Of a stretch of 21,398 nt of DNA, positions 1 to 6,028 are shown piece after piece. A model generated the notes under the pieces. That model searched no databases and was not told where the DNA came from. It saw only the letters and a list, made by a program, of their open reading frames with translations. Every line of letters begins with the position of its first letter. The stretch's first letter is position 1. The position numbers and the translations under genes were made by a program. Where the stretch lies: positions 1 to 21,398 of IMG/VR virus record IMGVR_UViG_3300029923_000116; one strand, given 5' to 3'. Source of the DNA: a virus.

Positions 1-109
1 AGTATACTTACCCTTTCTTTTCTCTCCTATATTCTCCTAAGTACTATACAGTTTACTAGTATATACTCTTTTCTGGGAGAATAGTCTACAACGTGGAGCG
101 TAAATAGTT
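1..109 (+). promoter_or_regulatory. AT-rich palindromic leader before the first gene
   Basis: This non-coding stretch is much richer in A and T than the rest of the window. It holds a pyrimidine-rich tract at about 11-39, the 8-base palindrome AGTATACT at 1-8, the 10-base palindrome AGTATATACT at 58-67 and the octamer TACTATAC at 42-49. Hexamers resembling a bacterial -10 box occur (TATACA at 45-50, TATACT at 62-67), but no convincing -35 box sits at the right distance, so no single promoter can be named. The start codon at 110 has GTGGAG at 92-97, a rather long spacing. The region probably carries the promoter of the operon that follows; it may also lie near a genome end or origin, but that is inference. 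Confidence 0.4.
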
Positions 110-358
110 ATGGCCCGTGTGAAATACCCGTTCATTGTCAAGTATGTGTACGAGGATGGTACTGCATTGTTTGGCTGTGAGCCACGAGACGAGGGTGATG
201 TGTTCACTCAAGTCCCTGATCAACTGGAAGCGTCCGTCTATCGTAACATCAAGCAATTCAAGGCGGGCTTTAAGCTCTCTCCTACGGCGTGGCTGGTAAA
301 GATGCGTGCCTTTGAGGACGATGGGCAGACTACAGAGCTGGTATACGTGGGCGAATAA
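110..358 (+). CDS. Small hypothetical phage protein, 82 aa
   Basis: No family is recognised. The product is 82 residues, soluble, of mixed charge and rich in Tyr, Val and Phe, with no membrane segment, signal peptide or cysteine pair. It begins MARVKYPFIVKYVYEDG and ends in an acidic stretch. It is the first gene after the AT-rich leader and is followed by the repeated intergenic element at 360-406. Its place at the head of a run of very small genes suggests an early gene acting on the host, but nothing in the sequence shows a mechanism. The ATG is chosen because it opens the frame after the leader; the ribosome-binding site (GTGGAG, 12 bases upstream) is poorly placed. Confidence 0.7.
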   Translation: MARVKYPFIVKYVYEDGTALFGCEPRDEGDVFTQVPDQLEASVYRNIKQFKAGFKLSPTAWLVKMRAFEDDGQTTELVYVGE

Positions 359-359
359 C

Positions 360-411
360 GGAATGCTCATTCGTCTACATTAACCTTAGAAAATAATTTG
401 GAGAATTCATC
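360..411 (+). promoter_or_regulatory. Repeated intergenic element, copy A (candidate phage promoter)
   Basis: The gap between the genes at 110 and 412 holds GGAATGCT (360-367), ATTAAC (379-384), AGAAAAT (388-394) and GAAT (403-406). The same blocks in the same order, with one base of spacing difference, occur at 3749-3794 before the class II amidotransferase gene. GGAATG resembles the GGAAC-type -35 box read by ECF sigma factors, and this phage encodes an ECF-like sigma factor at 11403. GGAG at 400-403 is the ribosome-binding site for the ATG at 412. The promoter role is inference; a conserved mRNA leader is the main alternative. Confidence 0.45.
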
Positions 412-660
412 ATGGCTTACGTCTCTGTTAAAGGTGGTGCAACTTCCGACCCCTTCTCCCGTGGGCAATTGGTGCTCACCTTCGGCGGTCTTGTGGTCCT
501 CACCACTGGTAAGACAACCGCTAACACCTTTGAAGCGGTGGTACTGGAAGGTGAGCCAAGCAACAATCCTGGCAGCACCCTCATGACTGGCAAGGTGGCA
601 CTCTTCCAGCGTGATGGCTCGCGTCGTTTCATTGGTACTGTCACCATCAAGGAGGAATGA
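412..660 (+). CDS. Small hypothetical phage protein, 82 aa
   Basis: An 82-residue protein of unknown function, rich in Gly, Thr and Val with alternating hydrophobic residues, which suggests a small beta-barrel or beta-sandwich. It has no Cys, no membrane segment and no recognised motif. It begins MAYVSVKGGATSDPFSRG. The ATG at 412 has GGAG at 400-403, 8 bases upstream. The stop codon overlaps an upstream in-frame ATG of the next gene. It has its own candidate promoter element immediately upstream, so it may be expressed more strongly than, or at a different time from, its neighbours. Confidence 0.75.
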   Translation: MAYVSVKGGATSDPFSRGQLVLTFGGLVVLTTGKTTANTFEAVVLEGEPSNNPGSTLMTGKVALFQRDGSRRFIGTVTIKEE

Positions 661-662
661 TC

Positions 663-1010
663 ATGCCTCATCCCAAGTATGAAATTGGTGAAGTGGTCCT
701 GTTGCGTAGTGTTGAGCTGCCACACATGAACTGTGAGGCTGCTGTGCTCAAGATTTACGGCGGGCCAGCTGGCACCAAGATCGACCATGAGGGCGTTGGC
801 TATCAGCTTAGCGTTGGTGGCTTCTCCTACTTCCTCGACAAAGATTTCCCCAGCCCTGAAACGGGCAACCAAATCATGTGGGCTGAGTCTGCGTTGCGTA
901 AAAAGCACCAGCCCGGTGAGATGGGCTTCGAAGATTTAATGTTTTCCCTGTCGTCACCTAAGCTGCTTACCCTTCAACCTGATGGGGTAGTGGCTGCTCC
1001 TCCCCTATAA
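663..1010 (+). CDS. Small hypothetical phage protein, 115 aa
   Basis: Unknown function. The start is placed at ATG 663 rather than the in-frame ATG at 657, because GGAGG at 651-655 is 7 bases from the former and only 1 from the latter. The N-terminal part (PHPKYEIGEVVLLRSVE) looks like a small beta-strand-rich domain; a KOW/SH3-like 'YEIGEVV' opening is only a resemblance. The middle has a Gly-rich segment followed by YFLDKDFPSPE, and the C-terminal 25 residues are hydrophobic and Pro-rich without a clear membrane helix. It sits in the early small-gene run. Confidence 0.7.
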   Translation: MPHPKYEIGEVVLLRSVELPHMNCEAAVLKIYGGPAGTKIDHEGVGYQLSVGGFSYFLDKDFPSPETGNQIMWAESALRKKHQPGEMGFEDLMFSLSSPKLLTLQPDGVVAAPPL

Positions 1011-1050
1011 CCTCCCACAACGGCTCACAGGAGCCCACAGAGGTATCAAC

Positions 1051-1239
1051 ATGGTACGTTACCGCATCAAACGGCCTAAGGCCCGCCCGGTTGACTCCCG
1101 TGACCGTCTTCCTACGTCTGGTGACGTGTTGGTATTCCTGCCAACTGGTCATTGGATCAAGGTGACGGCCAAGGATGTTCACACACTCAAACGCTTTCGC
1201 ACTGACCCATTCTACTGGGCCCCGGTGGGTGAGTCGTGA
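1051..1239 (+). CDS. Small basic hypothetical protein, 62 aa
   Basis: A 62-residue protein that starts with a strongly basic segment (MVRYRIKRPKARPVDSRDR) and continues with a short hydrophobic strand (VLVFLPTGHWIKVTA). It could bind nucleic acid or a host protein, but no family is recognised. The ATG at 1051 follows AGAGGT at about 1039-1044. The last four bases overlap the GTG start of the next gene (GTGA at 1236-1239), a common coupled arrangement in this phage. Confidence 0.65.
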   Translation: MVRYRIKRPKARPVDSRDRLPTSGDVLVFLPTGHWIKVTAKDVHTLKRFRTDPFYWAPVGES

Positions 1240-1370
1240 AGTGGGGTGTACGGTACAGTGAGGGCAGTTGGTGTACCTACGAGGTAGCCACTGGCGTCAT
1301 TGTGTTCAAGTCTTGCTTCGAGTTTTTCGCTCAGCGTGAAGCTCGGATGCTCAATGAACGAGGTGTGTGA
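1236..1370 (+). CDS. Very small hypothetical protein, 44 aa, GTG start
   Basis: A 44-codon frame beginning with GTG at 1236, overlapping the previous stop by four bases (GTGA), and ending with TGA at 1368-1370, which shares its last base with the ATG of the next gene. The product begins (M)KWGVRYSEGSWCTYEVATG and includes two Cys and an aromatic-rich middle (KSCFEFFAQREAR). Without it there would be a gap of about 130 bases in a region that otherwise has none, and both its ends show coupled overlaps, which is why I call it real. No function can be assigned. Confidence 0.6.
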   Translation: MKWGVRYSEGSWCTYEVATGVIVFKSCFEFFAQREARMLNERGV

Positions 1371-1558
1371 TGGCATGGCCTCAAGATGACCAAGAAAAAG
1401 CACGGCGGGTTGCTATTGCCAAAGAGTTGACTCGTCAAGAGTTCTGGATGGCTGTGTATACAGCGTCTGTCTCTAACGGAGACCTCCCCTCTGACTCGTC
1501 ACACCGTGCTGATGTAGCCCTGCTGGACTTCGACATGAAGTTTGGTGGTAAGCCATGA
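1370..1558 (+). CDS. Small hypothetical protein, 62 aa
   Basis: A 62-residue protein of unknown function. The start is taken as ATG 1370, which overlaps the preceding TGA by one base; an in-frame GTG lies one codon upstream. The N-terminal half is charged and probably helical (QDDQEKARRVAIAKELTRQ) and resembles a DNA- or protein-binding helix, but no domain is recognisable. The last four bases overlap the ATG of the next gene at 1555 (ATGA). GAGG at about 1360-1363 may serve as the ribosome-binding site. Confidence 0.65.
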   Translation: MAWPQDDQEKARRVAIAKELTRQEFWMAVYTASVSNGDLPSDSSHRADVALLDFDMKFGGKP

Positions 1559-1797
1559 GCATCTACGACAAAGAGATTGCTCTCATGAAGGGTGTAACTG
1601 ACGAAACACCCAAGTGGCGCAAGTTTCAGGTGACATTGTTCTTTGGTGGTGATGACTGCCCGAACATGCCTGATCAAATCTTCACGGTCCAAGCTCAAGG
1701 CGTGACTGGTGCCATCAACATTGCCACCTATGACGCCATGAACAAGGGCTACAAACGTGAGTGGGTCGAAGGTCATCATGTCGAGTTGCTCGACTAG
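1555..1797 (+). CDS. Small hypothetical protein, 80 aa
   Basis: An 80-residue protein of unknown function. The middle reads KWRKFQVTLFFGGDDCPNMP, a beta strand followed by a turn with one Cys; the rest is an amphipathic helix (GAINIATYDAMNKGYKREWV), giving a pattern like small alpha/beta adaptor proteins. It overlaps the preceding gene by four bases (ATGA), so it is probably translated by coupling. It is followed after nine bases by the next gene, whose ribosome-binding site is AGGAGG. Confidence 0.7.
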   Translation: MSIYDKEIALMKGVTDETPKWRKFQVTLFFGGDDCPNMPDQIFTVQAQGVTGAINIATYDAMNKGYKREWVEGHHVELLD

Positions 1798-1806
1798 GAG
1801 GCTGTG

Positions 1807-1986
1807 ATGGAACAGATTCTGTTGGCGCAATTGGACCAAGCAAGACGCAACATGGCTCAGGCAGCTTTCGATGAGGACTACCCTGAAGCCTCGGTGTGGA
1901 TGTACAAGATTGAAGCGCTGGAAGACGTGCTGGCTGAGGCTGGCGTACATAAACAAGCTGATAACGTGGTGAATATCCATGGCTAA
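1807..1986 (+). CDS. Small helical hypothetical protein, 59 aa
   Basis: A 59-residue acidic protein that appears to be two helices (MEQILLAQLDQARRNMAQAA and an Asp/Glu-rich second helix around SVWMYKIEALEDVLAEAG). The start is set at ATG 1807 because AGGAGG at 1796-1801 is five bases upstream; an in-frame GTG at 1804 is too close to it. The function is unknown. Its 3' end overlaps by eight bases the gene at 1979, which opens the amidoligase island. Confidence 0.65.
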   Translation: MEQILLAQLDQARRNMAQAAFDEDYPEASVWMYKIEALEDVLAEAGVHKQADNVVNIHG

Positions 1987-2875
1987 AGTATTGGACTGGG
2001 ACAGCCTCATCGCCCAGGCAAAAGAACAACTGATCAAGGCAGTGGGGAAACGCAAGGACAACGCGGCAGCGGCGTTCATTGGCGAGGATGGCGAGATTAA
2101 GGTGACTGGTGGTTATGTCTGCCACGCTTTCCTGAACTACCACAAGGCCAAGATCATCGTCAACAGCCTGCAAGAAGGCAGCGGCTACGGTGATAACCCC
2201 GGCCGTGTACTGGCTCCCGAAGTCGAGCACTGGTTCGTGGACTACATGCTCAACCGTAGCATCTACAAGGATGCGTTCATCACCAAAGATGCCACTCAAG
2301 CTCTTGCTGAGGGCGTGGTGCTGATTGACGGTGACAAGCCGGGCAACCTAGTGGGTGGCGCTGCTGTCGGCCTGCGTCGACTCTGGGAGCATGTGTACGT
2401 GGCTCGTGCTGCTTACGATCTCGTGCAACAGGGGGTGAATGAAGACCTCGCCTTCGCTATTGGTCACACCATCCAGGCACCAAGCGAGATTAACCCTGCC
2501 ACCAACGTGTCGTGGTCGGCCAACCTCAACTGGCACACCTCGTTGAATCCTGACAGCCTCGGTTGGAAGGGGTTGAAGAACCTCTTGGCACACAAGTTCA
2601 AGCCAACCGATAAGTATAGCCTGACCGGCCACTACCGCAACTACAGCGACATGTTCGCCGAGCAAGGTGATGGTGGTGGGCTGGTGGCCATCATCCGCAA
2701 GGATTTCCCTTACAATCTGTGCAAGGGTGAACGCAAAGGCGTTAGCCTCAACCCATTCGGTGCTGCCCTAAAGGCTGAAGAGAAAGTCATGGGCAACAGT
2801 GTACCCTACAACCGTGCCATCGAAGTGATGGCTAAATGGGCTAACACCCATCTGATGGAGAAGATCAATGCCTAA
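1979..2875 (+). CDS. Conserved-looking hypothetical protein of the amidoligase island, 298 aa
   Basis: No family is recognised. The protein is soluble and mostly helical, with no signal peptide or membrane segment. A Trp- and Asn-rich centre (SWSANLNWHTSLNPDSLGW, about residues 178-196) and a KGERKGVSLNPFG stretch near residue 255 look like conserved structural elements rather than an obvious active site. It overlaps the preceding gene by eight bases, and its own 3' end overlaps the class I amidotransferase gene by eight bases, so it is translated together with that enzyme. Its position makes it a candidate substrate carrier, acceptor or regulatory partner of the amide-forming pathway, but this rests only on neighbourhood. 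The ribosome-binding site before ATG 1979 is weak, consistent with coupling. Confidence 0.8.
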   Translation: MAKVLDWDSLIAQAKEQLIKAVGKRKDNAAAAFIGEDGEIKVTGGYVCHAFLNYHKAKIIVNSLQEGSGYGDNPGRVLAPEVEHWFVDYMLNRSIYKDAFITKDATQALAEGVVLIDGDKPGNLVGGAAVGLRRLWEHVYVARAAYDLVQQGVNEDLAFAIGHTIQAPSEINPATNVSWSANLNWHTSLNPDSLGWKGLKNLLAHKFKPTDKYSLTGHYRNYSDMFAEQGDGGGLVAIIRKDFPYNLCKGERKGVSLNPFGAALKAEEKVMGNSVPYNRAIEVMAKWANTHLMEKINA

Positions 2876-3503
2876 AGTATTCATTGTTGGTGGCCGTGCC
2901 CCTGCGTATGAACGCATGTACACCGATGCAGGCTGGGACCTGTGCAAAGGGCCACTCAAGGCTGACCTGATCCAATTCACAGGCGGTGAAGACGTATCCC
3001 CCTGCCTGTACGGCGAGGAACGTCACCGCACCACTGGTGACAACCTGGAGCGCGACCTGTATGAAGCTAGCTTCTTTGCTTTTGCACGTCGTATGGGCAT
3101 CCCTATGGCCGGCATTTGTCGTGGCGGGCAATTCCTTAATGTAATGTGTGGTGGGTCGATGTACCAGCATGTGAACAAGCATGCCACTGGCCTCAATCAC
3201 ATCCTGACGGACGTTGCCACCGGCGGCAAAATCTCGGTTAGCTCCACTCACCACCAGATGATGCGGGCCGGGCCTGGGGCTGAACTTGTAGCCACTGCTG
3301 CTCTCGGCGGATTCAAAGAGTACATGCAAGGTAATGAGGTGGCCAAGTGTCTTGATGCTGAGGAGCCTGACACAGAGGTGGTGTACTATGCCGCCTGTAA
3401 GGCTCTGTGCTTCCAGCCACACCCCGAGTTCTTCGACAAGGCTGACCAGTGCCCGCAATACTTCTTCGAGCTGCTGGACCGATACCACGGCCTGCGTGCG
3501 TAA
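2868..3503 (+). CDS. Class I glutamine amidotransferase-like hydrolase (peptidase C26 / PuuD type), 211 aa
   Basis: This alpha/beta hydrolase of the class I glutamine amidotransferase fold is most like gamma-glutamyl-GABA hydrolases. The N-terminal part contains TGGEDVSP (38-45), the C26 version of the loop leading to the oxyanion hole. The nucleophile is Cys84 in AGICRGGQFLN, and the other triad residues are His185 and Glu187 in FQPHPEF. A STHHQMM stretch (126-132) matches the conserved SxHHQ segment of C26 enzymes. Expected activity is hydrolysis of a gamma-glutamyl amide, either releasing ammonia or trimming a gamma-glutamyl product. The length is slightly under the family norm (about 230-260), with the loop after TGGEDVSP shortened. 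GGAG at 2857-2860 gives a 7-base spacing to the ATG. It could be a free hydrolase rather than an ammonia-channelling subunit. Confidence 0.9.
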   Translation: MPKVFIVGGRAPAYERMYTDAGWDLCKGPLKADLIQFTGGEDVSPCLYGEERHRTTGDNLERDLYEASFFAFARRMGIPMAGICRGGQFLNVMCGGSMYQHVNKHATGLNHILTDVATGGKISVSSTHHQMMRAGPGAELVATAALGGFKEYMQGNEVAKCLDAEEPDTEVVYYAACKALCFQPHPEFFDKADQCPQYFFELLDRYHGLRA

Positions 3504-3504
3504 T

Positions 3505-3747
3505 ATGGACCAGCTCATGGACCTTGCCAATGAACAGATCAATCTGGCGGAGAATCCGCTCAAGGTTGAGATTGCCCTCATTGGCATTACACGTGAACAG
3601 GCACTGGACCTGTCCAAGCTGTACTCCGCCAATGGTGTGGGGTACATGACTGTTGGTCCGACCTACAACGTGAAACGAAAAACCACGCTCACTTACCTTT
3701 TGTGGGCACCATCACGGGAGCAGCACGACCTAAACCTTGGCCGGTAA
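3505..3747 (+). CDS. Small hypothetical protein of the amidoligase island, 80 aa
   Basis: An 80-residue protein of unknown function. It starts with a Leu/Asn-rich helix (MDQLMDLANEQINLAENPLK) and ends with a basic, beta-rich part (NVKRKTTLTYLLWAPSR). No ribosome-binding site precedes the ATG, which lies two bases after the previous stop, so reinitiation is likely. It is followed by the second copy of the repeated intergenic element, so it ends the first transcription segment of the island. Nothing links it to a specific step except position. Confidence 0.65.
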   Translation: MDQLMDLANEQINLAENPLKVEIALIGITREQALDLSKLYSANGVGYMTVGPTYNVKRKTTLTYLLWAPSREQHDLNLGR

Positions 3748-3748
3748 G

Positions 3749-3801
3749 GGAATGCTAGCGCTCGCAATTAACTTCAGAAAATCTTTCAAGGAATCAACCC
3801 A
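3749..3801 (+). promoter_or_regulatory. Repeated intergenic element, copy B (candidate phage promoter)
   Basis: GGAATGCT (3749-3756), ATTAAC (3767-3772), AGAAAAT (3776-3782) and GAAT (3791-3794) repeat the arrangement found at 360-406. The spacing differs by one base, and the intervening bases have mostly diverged, which suggests the blocks are kept by selection. AAGGA at 3788-3792 is the ribosome-binding site of the following gene, nine bases from its ATG. It would give the ammonia-generating and ligase genes their own promoter. No terminator-like hairpin is visible here. The promoter role is inference. Confidence 0.45.
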
Positions 3802-5157
3802 ATGTGCGGATTAGTGGGCGTGGCCGGTTGCATCACGGTCAAACAAGAGAACGCTTTCAAGCAACTGCTTGAAATTGACACACTTCGCGGCCCACACTCC
3901 ACAGGCATTCTCGCTGTGGATGCAAGAGCCAATCCAGTTGTGTTCAAGAAGGTGGGCACCCCGTGGGACCTGATGCAGTACAAGCAATACGACGAGATCT
4001 TTCGTCCGTCGCTGAACGTGCTGATGGGTCACAACCGGTGGGCCACCAAGGGCAAAATCACCAGCGTCAATGCTCACCCATTCGAGCATGGTCACATCAT
4101 CGGTGCCCACAACGGCACCCTGCGCAACCAAACCCTATTGCCTGATCACCTCGAATATGAAGTGGACAGCGACAACATCTTCCACGCCATTGAAATTTTG
4201 GGTGTGGACGATACCGTCAAGCGCCTGGCCGGGGCATTTGCCCTTACTTGGTACGATGGTATCAGCGAGTCGATGAACTTCATTCGCAATGAAGAACGTC
4301 CCCTGTGGATCTGTGAAGACAAGGAAGAAAAGACCGTGTTCTGGGCGTCGGAACGCTGGATGCTCGAAATCGTGCTCCAGAAAGCCGACATCAAGTACAA
4401 GGAGCCCTTCCAGCCGAAGCCCGGCCAGTTGTTCACGTACAAACTGGACCACGGCTACCAGCCTAAAGCATTCAAGGCGGTCGAAGTTACTGACTTGAAA
4501 TTGCACGAATACCCTGTGTATGTGCCACCAGCAAAGACGACTGGCGCAGGGACCGGAAACTCCGGGACTGGTAAGTCCGCGAATGGCAACGTCTTCGAGA
4601 AAGAGGACAAACGCGGAAAAAAGCTCATAACCCCAAACGAACTGGTTCTTCAAGACAGGGTCGAGTTCTTCGCCTCGTCCCTTCGGACCAGTGAAACCAC
4701 TGGCGCTCAGTGGATTTCGTGCGGGGCCACTCAGGACAACTGCGAGATTGAACTGCGGTTGTATGTGAATGACCCTGCCTTGGCTGACTGGGTATTGAAC
4801 AGCGTTCACTTGTTCGAGGGCAAGGTGCGTAGCTTCACTACCCTGGGCGGTCAGACTTACGCAATTCTCGACCCTACTTCAATCATCGAACTCATGGAAG
4901 TCGATCAGACGACCTTGCCTGAAGAGGAAGAAGAGTGGGCCGTCGTTTACGGCGGTGAAATCATATCCGAAAGCAACTTTGATCTGTTGGTGTCTTGTGG
5001 CTGCGGCAATTGCAAGGCAGTACCCACGATCGAAGAAGCTGAAGATATCGTGTGGCTGGACAAAATGAACTTCATCTGTGGCGAATGTAAGGATTTGCCC
5101 GTGGTGAGTGACTTCGTAGAACGGGCAATCGAAGCCCAAAAAACAGGTACTAAGTAA
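3802..5157 (+). CDS. Class II (Ntn-type) glutamine amidotransferase with Cys-rich C-terminal extension, 451 aa
   Basis: After removal of Met, Cys2 becomes the N-terminal nucleophile (MCGLVGVAGC), as in GlmS, PurF and AsnB amidotransferase domains. Further family motifs are GHNRWATKG (76-84), the NAHPF loop (90-94), AHNGTL (102-107) and the VDSDNIF segment (121-127). This domain, about residues 2-215, hydrolyses glutamine to glutamate and ammonia. No asparagine synthetase, PRTase or SIS synthase domain follows. Instead there is a Gly/Thr/Ser/Lys-rich linker (about 244-275), a beta-rich segment (about 280-370), a run of Glu (374-378), and a metal-binding-looking end with Cys399, Cys401, Cys404, Cys426 and Cys429. 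The ammonia user must therefore be a separate protein, most simply one of the ligases encoded downstream. Its stop overlaps the next start by one base. Confidence 0.93.
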   Translation: MCGLVGVAGCITVKQENAFKQLLEIDTLRGPHSTGILAVDARANPVVFKKVGTPWDLMQYKQYDEIFRPSLNVLMGHNRWATKGKITSVNAHPFEHGHIIGAHNGTLRNQTLLPDHLEYEVDSDNIFHAIEILGVDDTVKRLAGAFALTWYDGISESMNFIRNEERPLWICEDKEEKTVFWASERWMLEIVLQKADIKYKEPFQPKPGQLFTYKLDHGYQPKAFKAVEVTDLKLHEYPVYVPPAKTTGAGTGNSGTGKSANGNVFEKEDKRGKKLITPNELVLQDRVEFFASSLRTSETTGAQWISCGATQDNCEIELRLYVNDPALADWVLNSVHLFEGKVRSFTTLGGQTYAILDPTSIIELMEVDQTTLPEEEEEWAVVYGGEIISESNFDLLVSCGCGNCKAVPTIEEAEDIVWLDKMNFICGECKDLPVVSDFVERAIEAQKTGTK

Positions 5158-6026
5158 TGACTTTGAATATTCTGGTAGGTGCGGACCCGGAAGTATTTGT
5201 GCGTAAGGTCGGCAAAAAGCAATTCCAATCCGCACATGGGCTTATCGAGGGTGACAAAAAGAACCCTCAGAAAGTCCAAGACGGCGCTGTCCAAGTGGAC
5301 GGTATGGCGTTGGAGTTCAACATCGACCCCGCCAAGAACGAAGCGGAGTTCGTGAAGAACATCACCGGCGTCATGAAGATCATGGGCGAGATGGTGCCTG
5401 CTTACGAGCTGGTTCCTGTGCCTGTGGCCAACTTCACCCAGCGTGTGATGGATGCCCAACCTAAAGAGGCCAAGGAGTTGGGTTGCGACCCAGACTTCAA
5501 CGCCTGGAATAACGGTGAGGCCAACCCACGGCCCAACGGCGCGGTTAACTTCCGCACTGGTGCTGGTCACGTCCACATCGGTTGGACTAAAGGCGTCGAC
5601 GTGGCTGACCCTGGCCACAAGGAAGCCTGCATCATGGCAACCAAGCAACTGGACTTCTATCTCGGTCTGGGCAGCTTGATCTATGACTCAGACACCAAAC
5701 GTCGGACCATGTACGGGGCACAGGGGGCGTTTCGTCCGAAACCCTATGGTGTTGAGTACCGTGTGCTCAGCAACGCCTGGTTGCAGTCTGAGGAGCTTAT
5801 GGCATGGGTCTATCGGACCACTGTCAAGGCTATCAATGATCTGTTCGAGGGTAAGCCAGCGTACAACGATCATGTCGAGCTGATGGCTGCTGCCATGAAA
5901 TCCAAAAAGCCGAACATGTGTCACGTCCGTTACATCCTGGACAAACTCGGCGTTGAACCTCCTCCGGGCTTCAAGAAAGCTCACAACATCTACGACGGTT
6001 ACATCCCTGTCGAGAAGGCGGCTTAA
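5157..6026 (+). CDS. Phage carboxylate-amine ligase of the glutamine-synthetase-like fold (COOH-NH2 ligase type 2), 289 aa
   Basis: The sequence has the marks of the phage GS-like amidoligase family. GADPEVFV (8-15) supplies an acidic metal ligand at Glu12, MALEFNID (50-57) a second at Glu53, and TGAGHVHIGW (134-143) the paired histidines His138 and His140. GAQGAFRPKPYGVEYRVLS (187-205) holds the phosphate/metal-binding Glu200 and Arg202. Such enzymes activate a carboxylate with ATP and join it to an amine or ammonia; the substrate here is unknown. The gene follows the class II amidotransferase with a one-base overlap, so ammonia from that enzyme is a reasonable amine source. The N-terminal region is short compared with bacterial GCS2 enzymes, typical for phage members. 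Its role as ligase is well supported by motifs; the reaction is inferred. Confidence 0.88.
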   Translation: MTLNILVGADPEVFVRKVGKKQFQSAHGLIEGDKKNPQKVQDGAVQVDGMALEFNIDPAKNEAEFVKNITGVMKIMGEMVPAYELVPVPVANFTQRVMDAQPKEAKELGCDPDFNAWNNGEANPRPNGAVNFRTGAGHVHIGWTKGVDVADPGHKEACIMATKQLDFYLGLGSLIYDSDTKRRTMYGAQGAFRPKPYGVEYRVLSNAWLQSEELMAWVYRTTVKAINDLFEGKPAYNDHVELMAAAMKSKKPNMCHVRYILDKLGVEPPPGFKKAHNIYDGYIPVEKAA

Positions 6027-6028
6027 TC

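Noticed and set aside
1022-1035. Short hairpin GGCTC-ACAG-GAGCC before the gene at 1051
   Set aside because: A five-base stem with a four-base loop and no T tract is too weak and too common to call a terminator or regulatory site.
1435-2299. Minus-strand frames of 214 and 194 codons across the small early genes
   Set aside because: They overlap each other and oppose several coupled + strand genes with ribosome-binding sites; no domain is recognisable.
2865-3647. Minus-strand open frame of 260 codons opposite the C26-type amidotransferase
   Set aside because: It is a shadow of a gene with an intact catalytic triad; composition follows the complement of that gene and no motif is present.
4135-5648. 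Minus-strand frames of 224 and 233 codons opposite the class II amidotransferase and first amidoligase
   Set aside because: Both are shadows opposite genes with clear catalytic motifs.
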